This document shows positions 45,120 through 53,241 of a stretch of 64,000 bases of DNA, piece after piece. The notes below the pieces were generated by a model. That model ran no database searches and had not been told where the DNA came from. It saw nothing but the letters and a program-made list of their open reading frames with translations. Position numbers and translations under genes: made by a program. Origin of the DNA: Deltaproteobacteria bacterium (GTDB lineage: Bacteria > Desulfobacterota > DSM-4660 > Desulfatiglandales > HGW-15); contig JAFGFM010000009.1 of NCBI GenBank assembly GCA_016931115.1, forward strand, positions 1-64,000. The letters are read 5' to 3'. Position 1 is the first letter of the stretch; the number at the start of each line of letters is the position of its first letter.

Positions 45120-46499
45120 TTAATCCTCTTTCTTGAACAGGGCAGGGTCAACTGCATGCTTTTTTAAAAGGGCATAGATATCTCCCCTGTACTTGCCAGC
45201 CATCTTTGCTGCCCTGCTTACATTTCCCTCGGCAAGGGATAGTATGCCAGCGATATAATTTTTTTCAAACTGCTCCTTTGCCTCCCTGAAAGGCTTAAGC
45301 TCGCCTGTCTCTACTGCGGTTTCTCCCGTGTTTGTCTGAAGGATAAGGTCATCCTCTATTACATCCTTTACGCACATGGCAACCGCATACTCAATAACAT
45401 TTTCAAGTTCACGCACATTGCCGGGCCAGGGATATGCCATTAGCTTCTGCATGGCAGTGGATGATAACCTCTTTTTATCCTTTTTCATCTTCTCACTGAA
45501 TGCATCAAGAAAATGATCAACCAGAAGCGGGATATCCTCCCTCCGATCTCTCAGTGGAGGCAGATTAATCGGGATGACATAGATGCGGTAAAAAAGGTCT
45601 TTACGAAACCTGTTATTTTTAACCTCCTCCTCCAGGTTTTTGTTTGTGGCGGTTATAATCCTCGTATCAACCGATATGGGCGCCTCTTTACCTAATGGAA
45701 AGAAACGTCTCTCCTGTAGAACACGCAGGAGCTTGACCTGCATGGATTCTGGCATCTCAGAGACCTCATCAAGAAATAGTGTGCCTTTATCTGCCTGTGC
45801 AAAATAACCCTTTCTTGCCCTGATCGCACCCGTGAAGGCCCCCTTTTCATGGCCGAACATCTCCCCTTCAAGAAGCCCTTCTGGTATGGCCGCACAATTG
45901 ACAGCCACAAATGTATTATCTTTTCTGGCGCTTAAAAGATGAAGGGATTTAGCGATAAGCTCTTTTCCTGTGCCGCTCTCACCGCAGATACAAACATTGG
46001 AGTCTGTCTCAGCTGCCCTTGCAACCTGCTCCATGACCTCATGCATCCTTTTGCTTTTACCGATGATATTTTCTATCCCATAACGCTCTTCCACAAGGGA
46101 CTTCAGCCTGCGCACCTCCCTTGAAAGACTGCTTTTTTCAAGGCCGTTTTTTATCTGAAGTAGCAGTTCCCTCCTGTTGAAGGGTTTTGTAAGAAAGCTG
46201 TAAGCGCCAAGCTTCATCGCCTCTACAGCGGTATCAATGGTTCCGTGGGCAGTAAGGATTATGACAGGCATCTCCGGGCTCACCTGATGGAGCCTCTTCA
46301 TAAGCTCAATACCACTTTCATCATCGCCAAGCCTGAGATCCACAAGGGCAAGGTCAAATAGCGTATCCTTTACATGGTTAAAGGCCTCCCCTGCACTGGT
46401 TGCGGCGGTAACATTATAGCCCTCCGTCTCAAGCCTTAAGCTTAAGACCTCAAGCATGTTTTTATCATCGTCAACTATAAGTATCCTGTCATCAGACAT
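45120..46499 (-). CDS. glrR: Sigma-54-dependent response regulator, GlrR/QseF type
   Basis: 459 residues. Receiver domain 1-120 with phospho-acceptor Asp54 (LVDLRLGDD) and LTKPF. The AAA+ domain has GESGTGKELIAKSL and the sigma-54 contact GAFTGA (HEKGAFTGAIRA). It ends in a Fis-type HTH (EGNVSRAAKMAGKYRGDIYALL). Activates sigma-54 promoters after phosphorylation. With the kinase and the QseG-like lipoprotein upstream, it reproduces the glrK-qseG-glrR order of enterobacteria. Its start follows the lipoprotein stop by 16 bases. A sigma-54 unit lies immediately downstream, and other sigma-54 promoters in this window may also be its targets. Confidence 0.9.
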   Translation of the reverse strand: MSDDRILIVDDDKNMLEVLSLRLETEGYNVTAATSAGEAFNHVKDTLFDLALVDLRLGDDESGIELMKRLHQVSPEMPVIILTAHGTIDTAVEAMKLGAYSFLTKPFNRRELLLQIKNGLEKSSLSREVRRLKSLVEERYGIENIIGKSKRMHEVMEQVARAAETDSNVCICGESGTGKELIAKSLHLLSARKDNTFVAVNCAAIPEGLLEGEMFGHEKGAFTGAIRARKGYFAQADKGTLFLDEVSEMPESMQVKLLRVLQERRFFPLGKEAPISVDTRIITATNKNLEEEVKNNRFRKDLFYRIYVIPINLPPLRDRREDIPLLVDHFLDAFSEKMKKDKKRLSSTAMQKLMAYPWPGNVRELENVIEYAVAMCVKDVIEDDLILQTNTGETAVETGELKPFREAKEQFEKNYIAGILSLAEGNVSRAAKMAGKYRGDIYALLKKHAVDPALFKKED

Positions 46500-46515
46500 A
46501 GCTTTTCACCTTCTG

Positions 46516-47106
46516 TTATTCCGGCGCTTCCTGCCTCTTTTTTTCTTCAATACCAATATCTATTTCCTTTAAGGCCCTGATCTGTTCCTCATATACCCTG
46601 TTCTTTTTTTCAAGGTCATTGATCTGTTCCTGGAAGGCACTGTTTTTTTCCAAAAGCGCCTTTATCCTCTCCTCATTTTCTGTTATCCTTTTCAGGGCGT
46701 CAATCCAGGCAAGGGATTCTCTTATGAGCGGGCTCTCCGGGAAGTCCCTTACAAGCCATTTAAAATATCCGGCTGCCCTTGAACTGTCTCTTTTAGGGTT
46801 ATCAGGATATGCAAATAGAATGCCCATTTCAAACAAGGCCCTGTCCCCTGGCGACTTTTTGGGGTACCTCTTAAAAATTTCATTGTACTCCTTTAGCGCT
46901 CCGCTATAATCCCCATTCTTTATCATCTCACGTGCAGGCTCCATAGGGCCGGCCTCAACATGTATCTTATCCTTTGCCAGATTTTCAGTGATAGCGCCTG
47001 TCAGTTTTTTGCTAATAACACAGCCCTGGGCCATCACCAGTATCACAAGGAGAGAGGCACAGTAAAAAAGAAGGTGCTTCCTGTTTTTCCATTGCTTTCT
47101 ACCCAT
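46516..47106 (-). CDS. qseG: QseG-like outer-membrane lipoprotein
   Basis: 196 residues. The signal LLFYCASLLVILVMAQGC ends in a lipobox Cys. A TPR-like region follows (AREMIKNGDYSGALKEYNEI, PGDRALFEMGILFAYPDNPK, YFKWLVRDFPESP), then a C-terminal coiled coil (about 145-190, heptads rich in Glu/Lys). In E. coli QseG binds the kinase GlrK from the periplasmic side and is needed for signalling. Position between glrK and glrR supports the same role. It overlaps the 3' end of glrK by 64 bases. Confidence 0.75.
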   Translation of the reverse strand: MGRKQWKNRKHLLFYCASLLVILVMAQGCVISKKLTGAITENLAKDKIHVEAGPMEPAREMIKNGDYSGALKEYNEIFKRYPKKSPGDRALFEMGILFAYPDNPKRDSSRAAGYFKWLVRDFPESPLIRESLAWIDALKRITENEERIKALLEKNSAFQEQINDLEKKNRVYEEQIRALKEIDIGIEEKKRQEAPE

Positions 47107-48512
47107 ATTTCTCCTCCATGGGCATTAATGATCTGTCTTGAAATATAAAGACCAAGCCCTGTACCCTTTTCATGTAATTTCCTGTATTTGTCAAATATCT
47201 CATGTATGTGTTTCTCCGGTATACCTGGGCCTGTATCGGAAATAGAGACCTCAATAACTCGCCTTTTTTCATTTCTCCCTGCATTGCTTAACACCGCTTC
47301 TCTTTCGATTATCTTTACAGAGACCCTCCCTTTTTCAGTGGTGAATTTAAGTGCATTACCAAGAAGGTTGTCAAGCACCAGCCCTATCTTTTCAGGGTCA
47401 ATAAATGCATTAGATACAATATTTCCGGTGTTATATTCCAGCGTAATATTTTTTCTCTGGGCAATCGGCTGTACCTTTGACAGGCATATCGCTATCAGGT
47501 GCGTAAGGCTGTATTTCTCCATATGATATTCTGCTATCCCTGCCTCCATCCTGGAGAGATTAAGCACCCTGTTCACCGATGTTATAAGCCTCTCGCACTC
47601 CTCCTCAATTATAGAAAGGAGCTTCTGCTGTTTTTCCGCCGGCCTGTTTTCAAGGGACTCTATATAAAGGCCTATGGCCTCCCTGATAACTGCAAGGGGG
47701 GTCCTGAACTCATGAGAGACCCCGGCAATAAAATCTGCCTTGAGCTCATCGACCTCCTTTAATCTGTCACACATATTATTAAAGGCCCCTGCGAGTTCAT
47801 TTATCTCGGGCGGAGATGTTATCTCAAGATGTTTTTCAAATCTGCCCCGTGTGATCTCCTTGATCCCCCTGATAAGCAGGCGGACAGGCCGGTGAATTGT
47901 CCGTGAGATAAAAAAGGCAATCAGGACAGCCATGATTAACGATGACACCGACATGATCATGATGACCCTGAGGGCCTCCTGGCCAACCTCCCCTGACATC
48001 CTGATCCTGTTATCAGTCGCCTTTTCAGTTGCCTCTCTAAGTACATTCAGATGCCCGATGGCCTCATCAACCAGTGCCTGTTTCTCCTCTTCAAAACCCC
48101 TATTATTATAGCCTGCCTTGTCTCTTACAAGTTCTGCCTCTTCTTCTACCTTCATTGAATACTTTTCGCAGGCATCTCTCAATAATAATGCCCTATCGTG
48201 ATTTCCTGCAGCGTCCAGGAGACTCTTTATCTGATCAAGATCGCGCTGAAAGGATTTTTCGGTCTCATGAAACTGGTCTAAAAAATCCTTATCCTCTGAG
48301 ATAACATACTTTCTTTCGAATTTTCTTAAGGTGTAGAGGCCATCTCTAAGGCGGTCAGCACACCTTAAGGTCTCGCTGTCAACAGCACTGATGGAACGTA
48401 TGGCCTGGTTCAACTCCCTGAATTTCAGGACCGAATATGCAGAAAGGGCCACCACCACCAGGAGGATCAGAAAAAAGCCCGCTATCAATCTTTTAAAAAT
48501 AGTAAGTTTCAT
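47043..48512 (-). CDS. glrK: Membrane sensor histidine kinase, GlrK/QseE type
   Basis: 489 residues: membrane helix 1 (about 8-28), a helical periplasmic domain (30-185), helix 2 (VIMIMSVSSLIMAVLIAFFI), HAMP (RTIHRPVRLLIRGIKEITRG), HisKA with the phospho-His in AGVSHEFRTPLAVI, and HATPase_c (DTGPGIPEKHIHEIFDKYRK, GTGLGLYISRQIINAHGG). The all-helical periplasmic sensor without PAS fits GlrK. The signal is unknown; in enterobacteria it relates to envelope and amino-sugar status. Confidence 0.87.
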   Translation of the reverse strand: MKLTIFKRLIAGFFLILLVVVALSAYSVLKFRELNQAIRSISAVDSETLRCADRLRDGLYTLRKFERKYVISEDKDFLDQFHETEKSFQRDLDQIKSLLDAAGNHDRALLLRDACEKYSMKVEEEAELVRDKAGYNNRGFEEEKQALVDEAIGHLNVLREATEKATDNRIRMSGEVGQEALRVIMIMSVSSLIMAVLIAFFISRTIHRPVRLLIRGIKEITRGRFEKHLEITSPPEINELAGAFNNMCDRLKEVDELKADFIAGVSHEFRTPLAVIREAIGLYIESLENRPAEKQQKLLSIIEEECERLITSVNRVLNLSRMEAGIAEYHMEKYSLTHLIAICLSKVQPIAQRKNITLEYNTGNIVSNAFIDPEKIGLVLDNLLGNALKFTTEKGRVSVKIIEREAVLSNAGRNEKRRVIEVSISDTGPGIPEKHIHEIFDKYRKLHEKGTGLGLYISRQIINAHGGEIWVESNGKTGSTFFFTVPLSL

Positions 48513-48807
48513 ATTTCATTCGGGAGAGAGGATTTTGACTCTTTTCACCTGTTACCTGTTTATGGAGGCACGGCCAAAACCCTTTGAAAACTCAATTAAA
48601 TCCTGTACCTTTTATTTTGTGGGCAGTTATATATCATAGTTTACAGGCAGTCAACAACCGCCTGCGGCAGCAAAGTCTATGCTGGATGCCGGGACATGTA
48701 AAAAAATATTATCATATTATTCAAGAATAGCCTTTTAGTGTCCGATATTAAACTTGGAGTTTCCGTGATTTCTATCAAAAATCCGGGGTAACGATAAGAC
48801 AATATTA

Positions 48808-48895
48808 TTAAATAAAGGGCAAACCATTCGAAAGGATGGGACGCAAAGCCTCCGGTCTACATCTGTGAATCAGATATGAAAGCGGGGTTGCAGTG
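48808..48895 (+). promoter_or_regulatory. Cyclic di-GMP-I (GEMM) riboswitch
   Basis: The conserved GEMM-I core is readable: AAAGGGCAAACCATTCGAAA and GGATGGGACGCAAAGCCTCC with the GAAA tetraloop stem (CCATTCGAAAGGATGG), then CGGTCTAC, a variable hairpin ATCTG/CAGAT, and ATGAAAGCGGGGTTGCAG. It is followed directly by an intrinsic terminator, so it probably controls transcription read-through of the FliL-like gene in response to c-di-GMP. Confidence 0.92.
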
Positions 48896-48904
48896 TAAAC
48901 CGGG

Positions 48905-48935
48905 CCCGTTTTCCATAAAGGATACGGGTTTTTTA
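48905..48935 (+). terminator. Riboswitch expression-platform terminator
   Basis: CCCGT...TCC, loop ATAAA, GGA...ACGGG, then TTTTTT. It starts ten bases after the GEMM aptamer and ends 20 bases before the downstream ATG. Confidence 0.8.
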
Positions 48936-48954
48936 GTTATAGGATTAGCCATTA

Positions 48955-49422
48955 ATGGAAAGATCAGGAATAAAAGACCTTCATATAAAAAACAGGAAAA
49001 TTCTAAGGGGCGCTCTTGTCCTCTTTTTCATAATAATTCTTATTTATCTGATAAAAGACAATACAGGGTTTGATAATGTAAAAATGGTTACCTTTGAAAA
49101 AAGGGCCAAAAATGAAAACCCCAACCCCTTGAGAAGAAACAAGGTCGTTATTACATCTATCCACATGGGGGCAGGACACAATGATTCACTGGGCCTTGTA
49201 CTGGCAAGCCCCTATTCAAATACAGAGCAGGAATCACAATTGTATAAATATTCCTCTCAGATAAAAAATGACTTTCTATTGACTGTCAATGAAGAGAAGT
49301 TGAAGGAGTGGATAAAAAAGAGGGATTTTGATGACATAAAGGCCACATTTCGAAAGATAGTCAATCAATACCTTGATGAGCCAGTGCCTGAAGTGTATAT
49401 AAGCAGTTACTTTTATGAATAA
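48955..49422 (+). CDS. FliL-like membrane protein under c-di-GMP riboswitch control
   Basis: 155 residues: a short cytoplasmic N-terminus, one membrane helix (GALVLFFIIILIYLIKD), and an extracytoplasmic domain ending FRKIVNQYLDEPVPEVYISS then YFYE. The last part resembles the FliL C-terminus (helix, short loop, a VxxVYxxxF strand). FliL sits beside the flagellar stator and helps motor function. No other flagellar gene is adjacent, so this is a stand-alone paralogue or an adhesion/motility accessory. A c-di-GMP switch on a motility-related gene fits the known biology. The family call is moderate only. Confidence 0.5.
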   Translation: MERSGIKDLHIKNRKILRGALVLFFIIILIYLIKDNTGFDNVKMVTFEKRAKNENPNPLRRNKVVITSIHMGAGHNDSLGLVLASPYSNTEQESQLYKYSSQIKNDFLLTVNEEKLKEWIKKRDFDDIKATFRKIVNQYLDEPVPEVYISSYFYE

Positions 49423-49577
49423 ACAGAGGCCTTATCTGCCACTCTTGAATATTAAGTACCCATAAACAGCCCCCCGATTGAATACTTAATACCCAATCCC
49501 AAGATAAAATCCTGATTTATCAGCAGGATAATTGATCAATATTTAGATTGTATTAGTTAATATGGTCTTGTTTTAAA

Positions 49578-49593
49578 TGGCAAAACCCTTGCA
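49578..49593 (+). promoter_or_regulatory. Sigma-54 promoter upstream of a small gene
   Basis: TGGCAAAACCCTTGCA: GG and GC 10 bases apart, with a perfect TTGCA -12 box and TGGCA -24 box. About 78 bases before the ATG of the 71-residue gene. Confidence 0.65.
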
Positions 49594-49670
49594 GAGATGT
49601 ATGGATATAATATCCGGATGTATACAGAGGATATGTAGCTGCTAACAGAGATTTTACAAGGAGGCGACCC

Positions 49671-49886
49671 ATGACCAGTTTAAAGTTGAATAATGCAGTT
49701 AATCGGAATCCAAAGGGCCATATAGATCAGATACTCAAGGAGTTTGAAAAGGGCTGTGATGAGGCAATTATGAGGAGAGAAGGAAAGCGCTTGATCCTTG
49801 AACCAAAAAAGAGATCAGAGGCAGCAAATAACAGGCCTGTGAGTCGCGGCCTGACTTTTTTACCCCTCGGTGATATCAGGATATGA
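49671..49886 (+). CDS. Small protein of unknown function, antitoxin-like C-terminal half
   Basis: 71 residues after a strong AAGGAGGCGACCC ribosome-binding site. The middle, GCDEAIMRREGKRLILEPKK, looks like the swapped-hairpin strand pair of AbrB/VapB-type antitoxins (IxRxGxxLILxPxx), but the first half is not typical and no toxin gene follows. The tail RGLTFLPLGDIRI is distinct. The transcript would run from the sigma-54 promoter at 49578 to the terminator at 50017-50072. Confidence 0.6.
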   Translation: MTSLKLNNAVNRNPKGHIDQILKEFEKGCDEAIMRREGKRLILEPKKRSEAANNRPVSRGLTFLPLGDIRI

Positions 49887-50016
49887 TTAAGGGTACCCAT
49901 ATCCTGATTAGTTGAGACGGGGTACCCTGAAGATGTTTTTCCTCAGTTAATAAAAACATCCTCTGAAAACCTGTGTTTTAGATATTATCCCCTTATTCAC
50001 AGAGTTTTCCCTCCAC

Positions 50017-50072
50017 GAATCAGCCCCGGTATACAGCAGCCAATCACTGTGTGCCGGGGCTGATTCTTTTTT
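50017..50072 (+). terminator. Strong intrinsic terminator
   Basis: Perfect 13-bp inverted repeat GAATCAGCCCCGG / CCGGGGCTGATTC (50017-50029 and 50054-50066) with a 24-base loop, followed by a T-run. Ends the small-gene transcript. Confidence 0.85.
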
Positions 50073-50227
50073 CACCCGGCATCTCTTCAACCCTAATAAT
50101 ATCAATTTGTTATTGATATTTTTAGAAGTTTGTAATAAAGCTCATATCTACCTGAGATAGTTCAGGAGTAGTCTGCCATAGAAATGGCAGGCATTGAAAA
50201 ATAAATCATTAAAATGGAGTATTTCCT

Positions 50228-51373
50228 ATGGATTTTAAATTAAGTGAAGAACATCAGATGATAAAAGATATGTGCAGGAAGTTTGCTGATCAGGTATTAA
50301 AACCAAAGGCAACAGAATACAACAAACAGCATAAATTCCCGGCAAAGGCGATCCAGCAGCTCGGGGAGATGGGAATAATGGGGGTTGTATACCCTGAGGA
50401 GTATAACGGCGCTGGTATGGACTACATCTCCTATGCAATAGCAGTGGAAGAGCTTTCACGGGGTGGCGCCTCAACAGGTGTTACTGTATCTGCCCACAAT
50501 TCACTCTGCCTCTCACCTATCTATTATTTCGGTACAGAAGAACAGAAGAAAAAATATCTGCCCAAGTTATGTTCAGGCGAACACATTGGCTGCTTCGGCA
50601 TAACAGAACCGGGCGCAGGCTCAGATGCATCAGGTACTGCAACCAGGGCTGAACGCAAAAACGGCAAGTGGGTACTTAATGGCACAAAAAGCTTTATAAC
50701 AAACGGCGGGGTAGCCAGCGTGGCAGTTGTAATGGCAAAGACCTCCAAGGATGCAGGACATAAGGGTTTATCCATGTTTATCGTTGAAAAGGGGACACCC
50801 GGTTTTTCTGTAGGCAAGATCGAAGACAAGATGGGCATACTTTCTTCTTCCACAACCGAGCTTGTTTTTGAAGACTGCGAAATACCTGAAGAAAATCTTC
50901 TGGGGAAAGAGGGCCAGGGTTTTAAAATAGCCATGCATACCCTTGACGGCGGCCGCGTTGGTATCGCTGCCCAGGCAGTGGGTATCAGCCAGGCAGCAAT
51001 GGAAGAGGCCATTGCCTATGCAAAGATCAGGAAACAGTTTGATAAATCCATATCAGAATTTCAGGCCATACAGTGGATGATCGCGGACATGGCAACTGAT
51101 ATAGAGGCGGCAAGGCTTCTTACCTATCAGGCTGCGGATATGATGAACAGCGGTGACAGGCAGAAATACTCCAAATATTGCGCAATAGCAAAGCTCTTTG
51201 CCTCAGAGGCTTCTCACCGTGTTACCCATAAGGCATTGCAGATCTTTGGCGGTTATGGTTACACAACTGAGTATCCCATGGAGAGATATTGCCGTGATGC
51301 AAGAATAACAGAGATTTATGAAGGCACATCAGAGATCATGAGGCTCGTTATATCAGCAAATATGCTTAAATAA
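50228..51373 (+). CDS. Short-chain acyl-CoA dehydrogenase (butyryl-CoA dehydrogenase-like)
   Basis: 381 residues, the standard length. FAD/substrate signatures: GCFGITEPGAGSDASGTATR, NGTKSFITNGG, and near the end QIFGGYGYTTEYPMERYCRD ARITEIYEGTSEI, where Glu of YEGTSE is the catalytic base as in butyryl-CoA dehydrogenases. Oxidises a short acyl-CoA to the 2-enoyl-CoA, or the reverse in fermenters with an electron-bifurcating ETF; no etf genes are next to it. First gene of a five-gene operon with CoA-transferase, thioesterase and a beta-keto acid cleavage enzyme. Confidence 0.92.
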   Translation: MDFKLSEEHQMIKDMCRKFADQVLKPKATEYNKQHKFPAKAIQQLGEMGIMGVVYPEEYNGAGMDYISYAIAVEELSRGGASTGVTVSAHNSLCLSPIYYFGTEEQKKKYLPKLCSGEHIGCFGITEPGAGSDASGTATRAERKNGKWVLNGTKSFITNGGVASVAVVMAKTSKDAGHKGLSMFIVEKGTPGFSVGKIEDKMGILSSSTTELVFEDCEIPEENLLGKEGQGFKIAMHTLDGGRVGIAAQAVGISQAAMEEAIAYAKIRKQFDKSISEFQAIQWMIADMATDIEAARLLTYQAADMMNSGDRQKYSKYCAIAKLFASEASHRVTHKALQIFGGYGYTTEYPMERYCRDARITEIYEGTSEIMRLVISANMLK

Positions 51374-51401
51374 TAATAACTATACAAGGAAGGTCTGTAA
51401 A

Positions 51402-52064
51402 ATGAAAAACAAGGTTATTAATATAACTGAGGCAGTTGATAGGATACCTGACGGTGCGAGCATCATGATAGCAGGTTTTCTTGGTAACGGTACGCCTCAC
51501 AACATTATTGACGCTATTCTGGCAAAGGGCATAAAAAACCTGACCATTATCGCAAATGATACCGGCATTACAGGTATTGGCATATCAAAACTGATTGCCG
51601 CAAAGGTTGTGAAAAAGGTTATGACTTCACACATCGGCACAAACCCTGAGACCGGCAAACAGATGATGGCTGGCACATTAGAGGTGGAGCTTGTTCCCCA
51701 GGGAACCCTTGCTGAAAGGATACGCTCTGCCGGGGCTGGCCTTGGAGGAGTTCTTACTCCTACCGGGGTTGGTACGGATGTGGCACATGGTAAACAAACC
51801 CTCGTGCTGAACGGTAAAGAATATCTACTTGAGTTACCGATAAAGGCGGATTTTGCGATTCTTGGAGCAACTATTGCCGATACCTTTGGCAACTCATTTT
51901 TTAATGGTACTACAAAGAATTTTAACCCCGTCATGTCAACGGCTGCTGACACGGTCATTGTAGAGACCGCCAAAATAGTTGAACCGGGAGAACTGGATCC
52001 GAATATAGTAATGGTCCATGGGATATTTGTAGACTATATTGTAAGGAGCAATTCAAATGGATGA
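51402..52064 (+). CDS. atoD: CoA-transferase subunit A (acetate/acetoacetate-butyrate type)
   Basis: 220 residues of the alpha subunit of a type I CoA-transferase. The glycine-rich CoA site is seen as DGASIMIAGFLGNGTPHNII, later GAGLGGVLTPTGVGTD and GKEYLLELPIKADFAIL. It pairs with subunit B, whose start overlaps its stop by eight bases. The likely reaction is exchange of CoA between acetoacetate, acetate or butyrate and their CoA esters. Confidence 0.9.
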   Translation: MKNKVINITEAVDRIPDGASIMIAGFLGNGTPHNIIDAILAKGIKNLTIIANDTGITGIGISKLIAAKVVKKVMTSHIGTNPETGKQMMAGTLEVELVPQGTLAERIRSAGAGLGGVLTPTGVGTDVAHGKQTLVLNGKEYLLELPIKADFAILGATIADTFGNSFFNGTTKNFNPVMSTAADTVIVETAKIVEPGELDPNIVMVHGIFVDYIVRSNSNG

Positions 52065-52713
52065 TGCAAAAAATATAATAGCAAGAAGAATTGCACAGGA
52101 ACTGCATGATGGTGATGTGGTTAACTTAGGTATTGGTCTGCCTACCCTGGTCGCAAATTACCTGCCTCAGGGGGTTGATATAACCATACAATCTGAAAAT
52201 GGTGTTCTTGGCGTGAATGGCTCACCTGAAAAAGGTAAAGAAGACCCGGACCTGATTAATGCAGGGGGTAAACACATAACCGTCAGAAAAGGGTCCTCCT
52301 ATTTTGATACTGCCACATCATTTGGCATTATACGCGGCGGGCACGTTGACGCCACTGTTCTTGGCGCCCTTGAGGTGGATGAAAAGGGAAACCTGGCAAG
52401 CCACATGGTCCCTGGCAAGATGGTCTCAGGTATGGGTGGAGCCATGGACCTGGCCACAGGTGCAAAGAAAATAATAATAGGCACACTCCACACCAACAGT
52501 GGAAAGCCAAAGATACTGAAGAACCTGACACTCCCTATTACGGCTGTGGGTGTTGTAAAATTGATTGTCACTGAAATGGCTGTCATAGAGGTTTCACCTT
52601 TAGGGCTTGTCCTGAAAGAGGTAGCAGAAGGGACAACCGTTGAACAGGTAAAGGCGGCCACTGAGGCCGAGCTTTTGATGAGCCCGGATCTTGGCACCTT
52701 TTCAGTACAATAA
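52057..52713 (+). CDS. atoA: CoA-transferase subunit B
   Basis: 218 residues. The catalytic Glu motif is in QSENGVLGVNG (SENG), preceded by NLGIGLPTLVANYLP and followed by GGHVDATVLGALEVD and MVSGMGGAMDLATGAKKIII. Full-length and intact. It forms the active heterotetramer with the preceding subunit. Confidence 0.92.
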   Translation: MDDAKNIIARRIAQELHDGDVVNLGIGLPTLVANYLPQGVDITIQSENGVLGVNGSPEKGKEDPDLINAGGKHITVRKGSSYFDTATSFGIIRGGHVDATVLGALEVDEKGNLASHMVPGKMVSGMGGAMDLATGAKKIIIGTLHTNSGKPKILKNLTLPITAVGVVKLIVTEMAVIEVSPLGLVLKEVAEGTTVEQVKAATEAELLMSPDLGTFSVQ

Positions 52714-52727
52714 CCGGGTGTTACCAG

Positions 52728-53201
52728 ATGCCAGGTAAATATTTTCAGGATTATTATCCGGAGAACTACTCCTATTGCTATGGATGTGGCAGGCTCAATG
52801 AAAAGGGCATGCATATCAAGAGCGAGTGGGATGGTGATGAAGGGGTATGCCGTTATACCCCTGACCAGAGCAAGACCGGGGGTTTTCCGGAATTTTTATA
52901 CGGGGGTATTATCGCCTCCCTGATTGATTGCCATTGTGCCGGGACAGCCGCGGCTGCAAAAGAGAGGCAGGATGGTTTTGAGCCAGGGGAAAGGCTTATG
53001 CGAAGGTTTGTAACCGCATCCCTCAAGGTGGATTATCTTAAGCCCACCCCTGTTGGGGAAGAGCTTGAAATAAGGGCAGCCGTAAAGGAGATAAAGGGTA
53101 GAAAGATCACCCTTACTGCAACCCTCTCTGCCTCAGGTTCGGTTACTGCAAAGGGCGAGGCCGTAATGGTGATGATACCCGAAGAGGAAAATAAAAACTA
53201 A
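52728..53201 (+). CDS. Hotdog-fold thioesterase (PaaI family)
   Basis: 157 residues. The hotdog core is seen as FLYGGIIASLIDCHCAGTAA and LKVDYLKPTPVGEELEIRAA, with Asp in SLIDCH at the position of the catalytic acid in PaaI-type thioesterases. A YCYGCGRLNEKG segment at the N-terminus is typical of this subgroup. It may hydrolyse an acyl-CoA of the operon's pathway. 3-Aminobutyryl-CoA ammonia-lyase is also a hotdog protein, so that activity is an alternative. Confidence 0.75.
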   Translation: MPGKYFQDYYPENYSYCYGCGRLNEKGMHIKSEWDGDEGVCRYTPDQSKTGGFPEFLYGGIIASLIDCHCAGTAAAAKERQDGFEPGERLMRRFVTASLKVDYLKPTPVGEELEIRAAVKEIKGRKITLTATLSASGSVTAKGEAVMVMIPEEENKN

Positions 53202-53241
53202 AAGATAAAGATTATTAAAAATAATCACAGGAGAAGATATA

